A stretch of 64,000 nucleotides of DNA, from the NCBI GenBank assembly GCA_027186245.1, contig CP114485.1, forward strand, positions 5,084,001 to 5,148,000. Reading direction: 5' to 3'. Shown piece after piece: positions 36,481 through 47,888 of this stretch. The translations under genes were made by a program, and so were the position numbers. Positions within the stretch are counted from its first letter, which is position 1; every line of letters starts with the position of its first letter. The notes beneath the pieces are model-generated. The model did not search any database and had not been told where the DNA came from. It was given only the letters and a program-made list of their open reading frames with translations. Source of the DNA: Coriaria nepalensis. Lineage: Eukaryota > Streptophyta > Magnoliopsida > Cucurbitales > Coriariaceae.

Positions 36481-37575
36481 TGAAAAAGCAGAAGAAATAG
36501 ATAAATATAAATATTATATATTTATACTTTCTAAATATGTATTTCCATTTGTAACCTTATGGCGCATTAACTTCTTATATTAGGTTGTAGGGGTGTGTCT
36601 CGGGGAATGCGAAAACTGAAAAGGGGGTTAAGATAACTCCTTGACCCATTTTATTTGCGGGTTGGGTTTTTCTGGTGTGGGTTTTACAATATTTGGATTG
36701 ATTTGAAGTGTGAGAGTCGGTGGTGGTGCTGTGGCGGGGAGCGGCGGCTGAAGCGGCTGAAAAAAGTGTAGCCCGCAGTCCCTTCTCTTTATATTTTATA
36801 TATCTAACAATGAAGTGTATTTATGTTTTATGCTATGGTTTTACTTGGTAAGAAATCGACTTACTTGTACCATTATATGTCCTTTTGTGCTCTCTAGTGA
36901 ATGCAATTAAGAGTGCTCCATACTAGCTTGTATTCTGAATAGTATTAAATGCACTAAAATTCTAGATACTATTCGGGGCCTGGTGAAAACCCGACCCACA
37001 GATGTGTAATATTTTACTATAATATTAGCCTTTTATCTTATCTAAATTTTACTTAATTTTGATCTCTTTATATAATCAAATAGGAGGATGATTTTCAAAT
37101 AATTAAATATTTTGAAAATTCCATAATTTATGACGTCATTTTAAAAAATTGATCCAAAATCTTAAAATCACCCTACTCAAATATAATTTTTTAACACTAT
37201 TTAACTTTTGAAGTGAAAACGTCTCATCAAAGAATTACATCTGTAATGCAATGAAAGTAAGCACATGAAGGTGGTGCCCATCCCCCATGTCCGACGAACT
37301 TTTAAAGGGTTGTGGTGATAGGCTTTGGATGCCGCACTACTTAGTTCAATCATGTCAGAAAGCAAAACGATGGGGATGGGGATGGGGATGGGGATAGGGA
37401 TTTGGATTTGTCTCTTTAACTTTTTCATTCCTCCAGACGATTGGAAAAATATTGGGTTCCTACCATAAGATGATAAAGTAAAAGAGAGCCTTTTCGTATA
37501 ATGAGGCTGTGATACCTTGGCCCATTATACGACTACCTAACCTACAATATGAAGCAATGGCCCATAAAACTACAA
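36481..37575. other. Expansin 3' flank and spacer with G-rich hexamer repeat
   Basis: Holds the expansin 3' UTR, then no gene. A GGGGAT repeat near 37372-37400 could form a G-quadruplex. Confidence 0.5.
37372..37400 (+). repeat. (GGGGAT)n tandem repeat, G-quadruplex candidate
   Basis: Four runs of GGGG spaced by AT, followed by ATAGGG. Spacing fits an intramolecular G-quadruplex. Confidence 0.65.
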
Positions 37576-37647
37576 CGCCGACCGTGGGGATCGAACCCAC
37601 GACCACGTGGTTAAAAGCCACGCGCTCTACCACTGAGCTAGGTCGGC
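37576..37647 (-). tRNA. tRNA-Lys (anticodon UUU)
   Basis: Minus-strand 72-nt cloverleaf: acceptor GCCGACC pairs with GGTCGGC, D arm TAGCTCAGTGGTAGAGC, anticodon loop CTTTTAA (anticodon TTT), T arm GTGGGTTCGATCCCCAC. No intron, no encoded CCA. Confidence 0.95.
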
Positions 37648-38479
37648 TGGCTTGACTTCTAATTAATTGTAGTTTTATAATAAATGTTTAAAAGGAGGGT
37701 TAATCCATGAAATCTGCTTGAGAATGAGATTACTCTGCTGCAGGGGCCGTTCCAAAAGTTTTTGAAGCCTAAACCAAAAAAATAAAAATAAATATATATT
37801 TATTTATTTATTAGTTTATAGAAAATATAAAATAATTAATATTTTTTTATATTTTTTATTAAAATAATTTCTTTATTAAAAAGATAACATAATTTATATA
37901 CATAATTTTTTAAAAATATATTTTATATTAAAAAATTTTCTAAATTTTAATTTAATCTAAAACTCCAGTTGATCCCGAACGCTGACGAAAGTAAGTTACA
38001 ACTCTCTAGCAACTTCATTACCAAGATGTTAGGAAGACGTTCACGCTGTCATGTTTGACTTTATGGCATAGGTCAAAATTTCCGTTGTAACGTTTGAAAG
38101 TCATGCAAATTAGTAAGTTGTTATATTGCAGTACATCATACATGCATAGGGTTTCCTGTTTGCCACGAAGAATGTCAAATATTACAGGCGCTTTTTTTTC
38201 TTTCTTTTTTTTTTGGTAAAGTAAATATTACATATGCATGAACTGTAGATGTATGAAGAATGCTTTGGACTTGGATTCGGTCTGATGATACGGGTCGGAA
38301 CGATTCAAATTTGTAGGTGGGATTCAATCCTAACCGGTGTTATTTTAGATATCATTTCATTATTTAATTATTTTAAATATGAATAAACATATTATTTTTA
38401 ATTTTCAAATTCTGTATTTGTTCAAACCCGGTCGTACTTAATGAAAGTGTTTTGGTCCAAGCTGTTAATCATTTGTTTT
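37648..38479. other. AT-rich spacer left of copia element B
   Basis: No gene or structured repeat seen; AT-rich words and a pyrimidine run near 38190-38215. Confidence 0.5.
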
Positions 38480-38484
38480 CATCT
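38480..38484. repeat. Target-site duplication (left), CATCT
   Basis: CATCT directly precedes the TGTTGG start of element B and recurs immediately after its 3' LTR at 43674-43678. Confidence 0.65.
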
Positions 38485-38668
38485 TGTTGGATTTTCTCTG
38501 GTTAAGAGTATAAATTAAGTTAAATGTCCAAACTCAAAAAATACTTCATAAATACATTCTATATTGGAAAGGAAATTTTTTTTCAAAATATTTATAAGTG
38601 ATTGCAAATAATGAGTATTTATAATAATAAATAAAGATTGAGATTTGACCATGACTCGCATTCGCAAC
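38485..38668 (+). repeat. Truncated 5' LTR of copia element B
   Basis: Begins TGTTGG like the 3' LTR and shares with it AAATTAAGTTAAA, AAAAAATACTTCATAAA and TTTATAAGTGATTGCAAATA. Homology stops near 38668, after which gag coding follows almost at once, so the rest of the LTR, the primer-binding site and the start of gag are deleted. Confidence 0.8.
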
Positions 38669-41600
38669 TAAACTGAAAAGGGACGAAGGTGCAATTATGT
38701 GTCGGGGATACATTTTGAATGCATTTTTAGACCGTCTGTTCGATCTCTATACAAATACAAAGTCTGCAAAGGAAATCTGGAATGTATTAGAGAATACGTA
38801 CAAGGCAGAAGAGGAAGAAGGTATTAAGAAATTCTTAATATCTTAGTATTTTAATTTTAAAATGCTTGATGGAAAACTTCTCTTAGATCAAATTCATGAT
38901 TTACAAGTTATTGTCAATAAATTTATTGTTGTAAAAGTCATACTTCCTAAAAATTTTCAAGTTGGTGCTATAATTGCTAAGTTACCATCTAGTTGGAAAA
39001 GTTACAGGAAAAAAAATCTTCACAATAACAAGATTACTCTTTGGAAGAAGTTAAACAGCATTTACGTATTAAGGAAGAATCTCGGACTAGAGACAAGAAA
39101 GTAAATGAAACCAATATTGGTACCTCAAAGGCCAATACTATATAAAGGCCAAGCCATCCCAAGGGCAAAAATCAGAAAACAAATTTTCTTGGTCCAAAGA
39201 GGGATCAAAGAAAATTCAAAACTGACAAGAAAAAGAGTGCTTATTTTGTTCGTGGAAAATATGGGCATTATGCTCGTGATTGCAGATTCTGAAAGAAACA
39301 AAACGAGAATGGAAAAGTGAATGCCATATAGGAGGATATCATAGCTACTGTGAGCGAGATTAATGTTGTACAAGGAAAGATTCAAGGATGGTGGTACGAT
39401 ACTCGTGCAACTGTGTACATTTCCTATGAAAAATCATTGTTCAAGACTTTTGATGAAGTCAGAAATGGATAAGAGATTCAAATGGGAAATGAAGGTCGTT
39501 CCAAAGTTCTTGGCAAAAGAAGCATTGAAATTGTCTTCACTTTCGGTAGAAAAATTACTGTAGCAAATGTTTTGTAAGTTCCTGATATGAATAGAAACCT
39601 TGTTAGTAGTGATTTGTTAGGAAAACCTAGAATCAAATCAGTTTATGAATCTGAGAATTTGATTTTGTCAAAAAATGGCTCTTTCATTGGAAATGGTTAT
39701 TCTAGTAATGGGATGGTGAAGCTATGTACTATTAATAATAATAATGCTAATAGTTCTGCTTATATGATTGATTCAAATTATGTTTCATTATAGCATGGTA
39801 GAGTTGCACATATAGGCATTAGTACCATTAACAGAATTATTAAATATGGCCTAATAGCATATGACACTAGCAAATTCGTGAAATATGCACTAAATCAAAG
39901 ATGGTTAAAAAGTATTTTCATAGTGTTAAAAGGTCATCTCAACTATTAGATTTAGTACATAGTGATTTATGTTAATTGAATGGCATCTTAACAAGAGGAA
40001 GTAAAATATACTTTGTAACTTTTATAGATGATTGTTCTAAATATACTTATGTTTAATTGCTTAAACATAAAGATGAAACATTCAATGCATTTAAAAATTA
40101 TAAGGCCGAAGTTGAAAATCAACTAGGAAGAAAGATTAAGATCTTAAGAAGTGATAGGGGTAGAGAATATTTCTCAAATGAATTTTCTGCATTTTGTGAA
40201 GAGTATAGTATATAATACATCAATGCTCTGCCGCCTTCACACCTCAACAAAATGGTTTAGCGAAGAGGAAAAATAGAACGTTTCTTGAAATGACTAATGT
40301 TATATTATTGAATGCAAAATTACCTAACAATCTGTGGGGATAAGCTATTTTAGGTGCATGTCACATTCTTAACATGATTTCTTTGACGACGAGTAAAATT
40401 TCGCCATATGAGATATGAGAAGGAAGAAAACCGAACATCGGTTATTTCAAAGTGTGGAGTTACTTATTATAAGAACACAGATCCTAAAAAGACTAAATTG
40501 GGTATGAGAGCCATAAAGTGTGTATTTGTTGGTTATGTAACAAATAACAAGGCTTATAGTCTATTAGATTTAAAGTATAATAATAATTGAATCTAGAGAA
40601 GTTGAGTTTTTTGAGAATTTATTGTCTTTAGATAATAATTTACAAAACACTACCAACATTGAAGAATCTCAAATAGAGATACCTTCAAAGCTTGTTGAGC
40701 AACCAATTGAACCTCGTAAAAGCCAAAAAGCACAAAAAAGTAAAAGAATTGGGATATGATAAGATTGATTCTCAACTCATTACTTTCTGCCTAGTAGAAG
40801 GTAATAGAGAAGAGGTCATTAGGAAAATTCCTATAGTTTTTCAAATTGAAGATGATCCCAAAACTTATAAAGAAGTTATATGTCTTCTAGAGATTATACT
40901 TTTTGGAAAGAGACGATAAATGATGAGATGAATTCAGTATATCTAACCACACTTGGGAAATAGTAGACTTACCACCAGGTTAAAAACTAATAGGGTGTAA
41001 GTGGGTATTTAAGAGAAAATATCATACCGATGGTACTCTTCAAACCTTTAAAGCTAGATTAGTAGATCAAAGGTTTTAGACAAAAGGAAGATATCGATTA
41101 TTTCGATACATATGCATTTGTTGCTAGAATAACTTTTATTCAAATCTTGTTTGCCGTAGCTTTTTAATCCATAATCTTTATATTCATCAAATGGATGTTA
41201 AAACTGCATTCTTAAATGGTGATATCAATGAGGAGGTCTATATGGAACAACCGGAAGGTTTTATTCTACCAGAAATTGAATATAAAGTGTGCCAACTAGT
41301 CAAATCATTATATGATTTGAAGCAATCACCAAAATAATGGCATGAAAAGTTGGACATTGTCATTCTTTCGAATAGCTTTAGACATAACAATGCTGATAAA
41401 TGCCTATACTAAAAAATTTGTGATAGCTATATCATAATTGTTTGTCTTCATGTCGATGACATGTTAATCTTGAGTGATGACATAAAGGGTGTAATGTAAA
41501 CGAAAAGGTTTTTGTCCTCCACATTCAAGTTGAAAGATCTTAGACAAGTGGATACCATTTTAGGTATCAAGGTGAAGCAAAATTATGGGGAATATATATT

Positions 41601-42960
41601 AAGTCAATCTCATTACATTGAGAAAATACTTAATAAGTTTATTCATCAGAAGATCAAGGAGGAAAACATTTCATTTAATTCAAGCATAAAACTTATTGAG
41701 AACAAGGGAAGAGCAGTGACTCAACTTGAATATACAAGTGCTATAAGAAGCCTCATATATGTTGCACAGTGCACAATAGCTTATATAACATTTGCGGTTA
41801 GTAAACTAAGTAGGTTTACTAGCAATACGAGCGTTGAGCATTGGAAGGAAATTAATAGAGTTCTTTGTTATCTTAAGAGAACCAAGAAATTATGTCTCTA
41901 CTATTCAAAGTTCTCAACTATACTCAAAGGATATACAGATGCAAGCTGGATATCAAGTGTAGAAGATAACAAATCTACTACATGTTGGGTATTCACACTT
42001 AGAGGTGGTGCGGTTTCTTGGGGTTCCAAGAAACAAACATGCATCACTCACTCAACCATGGAGTCCGAGTTTATTTCTTTAGCTGCTAACTAGGAAAGAG
42101 GCTGAGTGACTAAAAGATCTACTTTTAGATATACCATTTACTTCAAAACAAGTATCTGCTATATCTATACATTGTGATAGTCAAGCTACCTTATCTCAAA
42201 TATACAGTGGAGTGTATAATGAGAAGTCAAGACATATTAGTTTTAGACATGATTATGTGAGACAGTTAATTCAAAGTGGAATTGTTGCCATCACATATGT
42301 GAGATCAAGTGAAAACTTAGCAGATTATTTTACTAAACATCTTTCAATAGAATTGGTAAACTCTACATCTAGAGAGATATGACTGAAACTCTAAAGATAA
42401 AAGATTCACCAATGATGGCAACTCAACTTAACACTGAGAAATAACTAATATTAAGTTCAAAAGGTAAAAACAAGTCATTTATAAGTGGATAGTATTTTAG
42501 CACTAAACTGATGGAGCCATATCTGAGATGTATAGTGTTGGTTATTACGGTCGACAGTTGAGTTTGTCAAACTCTTAATAAAGTTCAGTTTACGAGTGAC
42601 AAGTATCTCAAATGTAACAAAGATACTAAAAGAACTTCACCTATACGAATTTAGAGGTGGTGCCGTCTCTCATAAGAATTATAGTTTTTCTTAAGAAAGT
42701 TCATGAACATGATGAGTACAAGGTCATAATAGTGCTAAGCAAGATATATTTGGAGTATATGAACTATAAGTGTCTATGTGTGTGGTATCACTGGTTTTGT
42801 CATATAGGAATAACCGGTTTAAAGCTTTACGCTATCCGGATTTAGACAGAACTTTGTGACACTTACACTAAGGTAAAGTTCAAATCAAAAGATACTTTAT
42901 TTTATGTATATGCACCGTGTGACATGTTAATTCTCATTTACACTTTAACCAATGGGGGAT

Positions 42961-43673
42961 TGTTGGACTTTTCTCATAATAATGGTTAAAAGTGTAAATT
43001 AAGTTAAAGGCCCAAGCCCAAAAAATACTTCATAAATGCTTCATAAATGCATCATCCTAAATTGGAAAGGGAGAAAGTTTTTAAAGCATTTATAAGTGAT
43101 TGCAAATAATGAGTATTTGTAATAATAAATAAAAGTTGGGATCTGATCGGGATTCGCACTTACACACGCACGTGCGTGGCGCGGGCATGACATGGGCCTG
43201 AGGTGCTTTTGGCGCTTATTAGGCGCACTTGTCACTTTGCACGTTTACGACGTGGCGGCCCGTGGAAACCAGCTGCCACGCCCGGTGGTTGACCGATTTA
43301 ATTAAAACGGTTGACAATTAAAACAGTTAGTTACTGTTGGAATTTGAATTATGAGAATTCAAATATATTATCGTTAAAATAGTTTAACTGTTTATTCAAG
43401 GTGTACGATTGTTCGTGAAACAGTGTACTGTTTTACGAACATATACCAATTTTACCTATAAATATGAAAAATCTATACGGTTAGAAATATATAGAATAAT
43501 ACTAATATTTCATAACAAAATTTCACTATTACTTGTGAGACTTTATAAAAACTTATCATATCTCGAAAATTATTTTTACGATAATATAAAACAATCCGAA
43601 AAAGTGAAAATATTATTTAAAAAAAAAATATTAATTACATATTTCAACTCTCAATTTCAAAATACTACCAACC
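42961..43673 (+). repeat. 3' LTR of copia element B
   Basis: Starts TGTTGGACTT right after a purine-rich tract and ends at CCAACC, the inverted terminus of TGTTGG with one terminal A-to-C change. Length about 713 bp. A TATAAATA promoter-like motif lies near 43456. The first 200 bp match the 5' LTR remnant. Confidence 0.75.
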
Positions 43674-43678
43674 CATCT
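43674..43678. repeat. Target-site duplication (right), CATCT
   Basis: Follows the CCAACC end of the 3' LTR and matches the 5 bp in front of the element. Confidence 0.65.
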
Positions 43679-45506
43679 TCCATGCGTAACCATCCTAGCT
43701 AGCTTTCTGCATGCCTATCCAGCAAAAACAACAAAAGGTTAACTTGCACAATACGTTTTACATGTTTTGAAGATGATCGAAACTAGTTTGCACGTACCAT
43801 GAATCATAATAAATGGCGGCACTGACTGAAGTTCAAGGCTATAACGATCGCAAATACATAATAAGCTGTAATATCATAATTATGTAATGTAACATGGATG
43901 CCATATTTACATGCATGGAATCTTCGGTGATTATTTGAATTTATCTAATATTATAAGTTCAATCCCTTTCTCAAAACTTATAACACAGACGAAAATGCAT
44001 GCAGAGAATTTCCGAATTTCTGAACGAGTGAAAAGTATACAAATATGGATAGAGTGAAAAGTAGAGATTGATTAGACGTAACGAGTGATTCATCAACCTG
44101 TCCTGTCAGTGCCCTCCTCCCATACTGTGTCGGTGATCGATATTATTACATTCCTAGTCAACTTTTGACCCCTCGCGATGATCTCCTGCAGAACGTTATC
44201 ATATTTGTAATATCTTACTGGTTTGAAGCGACATGTCGTAGACTCGTAGGATCATCCGTACGCGGCCGACGTCCAAGCATTTGGAACTCAGAGAACTTGT
44301 TTTGTGATGATAATTGGACGACATGTCGTTCGAAATTTATTGAGTGTAGCTGCCAGGTTTTGGTTTGGCTACCATGGATCATTGCTCTGCGTAAGAAAGC
44401 AAGAAGACGTGCTGTTCACAACAAAATGATGGGCTTTTGGCATTTGTTGTATATTGGGCTTTATTTTTGTGAGTACAAGATACAGATGAATTACGATGCT
44501 CTCATCTTCTTTTGTCAATAATCATTTGCCGTTGGTTTTTAGAAGTTGATTAAATGCTTAATTTGACAGTTAAGTAAAAGGTCCGATAAAGTCAATTTTG
44601 GGCCTTGAAAAATGGTTCATTGAGTTGGCCCATTGTAGTAGTACCAGTGGTAGGTAGTCCATGGGCATGATCTCTCTCCCTCGTTTAATAAAGTATTCGG
44701 ATTCGATCCATTGTACGGACCCGGAATAATTTAAATTTAGAATTAAAAAAAAAATTAATTAATTTTACTAATTATATTTTTGAGTAAAAAGATAAAAGAA
44801 TAAATAAATAATTTTTAAAAAAAAAATAATAATAGAGATAATTTTTATTCAATTATAATAATAATATATTCAATGTTTACGGATTGCATGTCTTCAATAT
44901 CTACCAAAGAATTTATGCTGTTAATTTTTGATCGAACGGATGAACGAGCTCCACGTAACTTTAACCTTGACTTTATCATATTGATATGGATTTCATATTA
45001 ATTTTTCCATACACACCGAAAGCAGGCAGGTAAGCCGGTAGGCTCCAAATCGGCGGCGAATACATTCCATATAATAAAACCATATGGCATAAAGGTGGGT
45101 GGGAAAACAACAACAAAGAAAAACAGAGACACAGAAAAATTAATATAAGACTAAGTCATCATCGGTTGTTTCATTTTGAGAGCGAATAAACTGACCTAGA
45201 ATTATTCCTGCATTTCTACAAGATTCGAAAATAAGAAAATGGCTACCATGTTACCTGTTACCTGTTACCTGTTACCGTCTCTAACGGTAACGATAAACAG
45301 AAGTTAATAAAATTCCCGTTAAGCCCTTCAACTAACCCGCGGGTCCTTCCTCCATGTAAAAACTGTTTCCTCTTCTCTTCTCTCTCTCTGCATTCCCTCG
45401 TGATTTCTCTGACTCTCCTCCCTCTGTCTCCTCTCTCTCTCTCTCTCTCTCATCTCCTCTCTCTTGACTCATTCCTCTCTCTCTCTCTCTCAAAGCTTTC
45501 GATGCA
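43679..45506. other. Intergenic region and promoter of RLCK gene 1
   Basis: No supported gene. The right end carries a heptamer repeat with inverted repeat (45250-45291) and long CT tracts (about 45430-45495) typical of a pyrimidine-rich leader just before the kinase ATG. Confidence 0.5.
45250..45291. promoter_or_regulatory. GTTACCT heptamer repeat ending in an inverted repeat
   Basis: GTTACCT is repeated three times from 45250 and then GTTACCGT (45271-45278) is mirrored by ACGGTAAC (45284-45291) across a 5-base loop. It lies about 215 bp upstream of the kinase ATG. Confidence 0.45.
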
Positions 45507-47485
45507 ATGAAGTGTTTCCATTTCACAAATGGAGACAGACGGGACGAAGACGACGCCGCCGTTTCGAAGGTGTCGAAGGTTTCCTGGGCGCGTTCACTCA
45601 GTATAGCTTCCAGCACGGCCGACACCAGACGGTCGGAGTTCGATTCAGACAACTCCACGGACTTGTCCGAGTCGATTGGATTCTACGAGTTCTTGACTCA
45701 GCGTAGGTCCAATGATCTTCGAGTTTTCTCCTTCTCCGAGCTGAAAACGGCCACCCGGAACTTCAGCAGGTCGCTGTTGATTGGCGAGGGAGGGTTCGGC
45801 TGCGTTTACAGAGGTGTCGTTAAGGTTCCGAAGAATGAGAATGCAAGAAGCTTTGTTTCTAAAATGGAGGTCGCTGTTAAGCAGTTGAATCGTCTTGGCT
45901 TCCAGGCACGGTTTTCTCTACCACTGATTTTCCATTATATTTTATTTCTAACCTTGCTGGGAATCTAATACGCCCAAAATACTAGATAGATTACAAAAGT
46001 TATGAAATGAGTGTGCATTCTTCACGTTAGCATGGCTTAGAATATAAGAAATCTGAGTATTGTCTATAATGTGGTAGTATGATTTTGGTGAATTAGATTG
46101 ATGTTGCTTTTGGAATATCACTGCCTCGAGGGCTCTGAATTCATCTAACAACTAAGGTTCAATGAATTTCTAGTATTCAGGGGCACAAGGAGTGGATTAA
46201 CGAGGTGAACTTTTTGGGAGTTGTAAAGCATCCGAATCTCGTTAAATTAGTAGGATATTGTGCGGAAGATGATGAAAGAGGGATCCAACGGCTTCTGGTT
46301 TACGAGCTTATGCACAATAAAAGCCTCGAAGACCATTTATTAGTTCGACTTTCCTCGCCTCTACCCTGGATGTTGAGGCTAAAAATTGCTCAAGATGCTG
46401 CTAGAGGTCTTGCTTATCTTCATGAAGAAATGGATTTTCAGGTACATTCATCTGCATTTGCTTCTAAATAATAAATTTCTTACCATGAAAATGACCAAAG
46501 AAAATATTGGGGCAAGCTGATTTACTCTATAGTCTATAGCAGCTGAGTTTGGGTTTCACAATTCTCATTGCTTTACCAAATTGATAAAAATGTTGGATCC
46601 TATTTCAAATTGGCACAGCTAATTTTCCGGGATTTCAAGACATCAAATATTTTGCTGGATGAAGAATATAACGCAAAGCTCTCTGACTTTGGCTTGGCCA
46701 GACGGGGACCTCTTGAGGGAAGCAGTCACGTTTCAACTTCTGTAAGATCATAAATCATTCTCTTTATGTTCTGAAAAATGATAGATTTAGTAGATTCTAG
46801 ATTTGGTGAATAAACAATTTGTAGAACATTTTTTCCTGACATTTCTCTCATATGCAGAGTTTAAAATCCAATAAACACACTAATTTATCATCATTTTGCC
46901 TTTGAGGTTGTGGGCACTGTAGGCTATGCAGCCCCAGAATACGTGCAGACCGGTAGACTAACAGCTAAAAGTGACGTATGGAGTTTCGGAGTGGTTCTCT
47001 ATGAGCTTATCACAGGAAGAAGAGCAGTGGAGAGAAACCTACCGAGAAGCGAGCAAAAGCTTCTAGAATGGGCTAGACCTTATGTCTCGGATTGCAAGAA
47101 ATTCCACCACATAGTTGACCCACGTATTGAAGGAGAGTATTGCAGCAAATCGGCTCAGAAACTCGCCTCGCTGGCAAACCGGTGTCTAATGAAGCAGCCA
47201 AAATCTCGGCCTAAAATGAGTGAAGTGGTTGAGATTCTCGGAAATATTATTTCTGAGACGACATCATCTCAAAACGAAGAAACTGACATTGTTCCTGCCA
47301 ATGAAAGTGAAGAAACAAAGGAAGAAAATCTATTGGAGGCAACTGAGGTTGTTGAGGCAACAAAACAGGGAAATAACTATCTGAAGAAGGTTTTTGATAT
47401 TAGAGAAGTACTGAGCTTGAAAAACAGATCGTTTGGGAAATTGGATTGGAGAAACTGGACGCCCGGACTGGTCAGAACTTGGTGA
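45507..47485 (+). CDS. Receptor-like cytoplasmic kinase, RLCK-VII (PBL19/PCRK-like)
   Basis: Four exons (45507-45905, 46181-46441, 46619-46741, 46907-47485) join in phase to 453 residues. Kinase landmarks: [12 protein letters not shown] (92-103), VAVKQL with K125, FRDFK as catalytic loop (223-227, the RLCK-VII YRDFK form), DFG at 243-245 and AAPEY (269-273), then a C-terminal acidic tail. The N terminus MKCF lacks a myristoylation glycine but has Cys3, a possible palmitoylation site. Subfamily VII kinases act at the plasma membrane below immune receptor complexes; family resemblance (MKCF start, [15 protein letters not shown]) points to the PBL19/PCRK group. The first intron begins GC rather than GT; the last uses a GAG acceptor. 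A second RLCK-VII gene lies tail to tail downstream. Confidence 0.9.
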
Positions 47486-47888
47486 GAAGTTGAGAGAAAG
47501 ACTTGCATCTGGAAATGAATACCGAAAAGCACATAACTTGTTGGGATAAGTTTATTTATTCATTGACTCCATTCTTTTTTGCTTGCGAGGTAGTTGTATA
47601 TAGAGGTTTGAAGAAACTGGTTATATGAATTAGACACACTTATGTTTTAAACTAAGTTACTCGTATGAGTTGGAAGCTCTATGGATGATCAATTCAGAAC
47701 CGTTTCTTCCCGATATGTTGAGTTTTAATAAAACTCTCCAAACCCGAACTATTTTCTTCTTTTTCAATTTCTTTATTATGAAAATGTGGAAAATTAATCG
47801 GAAGATTGTCTATAAAAGTCAATCAGTGCAGATTATCATAAACATGAGCTGTACAGGACCAGATTTAAGAAATAAACTTTGGTCCATA
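47486..47888. other. Convergent 3' UTR region between two kinase genes
   Basis: About 400 bp between two converging stop codons; it must hold both 3' UTRs, so the transcripts may overlap. No gene. Confidence 0.5.

Larger units (their letters stand above)
38485..43673 (+). mobile_element. Decayed Ty1/copia retrotransposon with recognisable ends (element B)
   Basis: Plus-strand order is 5' LTR remnant, gag, protease, integrase, RT, RNase H, polypurine tract, 3' LTR. Gag pieces lie at 38700-39100 (NAFLDRLFDLYTNTKSAKEI). The protease region near 39395 reads WYDTRA, where a working copia protease has D-T/S-G. Integrase pieces (YFVTFIDDCSKYTYV; ILRSDRGREYFSNEF) lie at 40000-40200. RT has MDVKTAFLNGDINEEVYM near 41190 and HVDDM near 41450 in place of YVDD. 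RNase H at 41512-42093 is the longest open part (TDASWISSVEDNKSTTCWVF). Numerous stops make it non-autonomous. A tract ATGGGGGA immediately precedes the 3' LTR at 42961. The same 5-bp CATCT flanks both ends. Confidence 0.88.

Noticed and set aside
44165..44521. 118-codon plus-strand frame upstream of RLCK gene 1
   Set aside because: Starts with a non-ATG codon, has no recognisable domain and odd composition; treated as chance.
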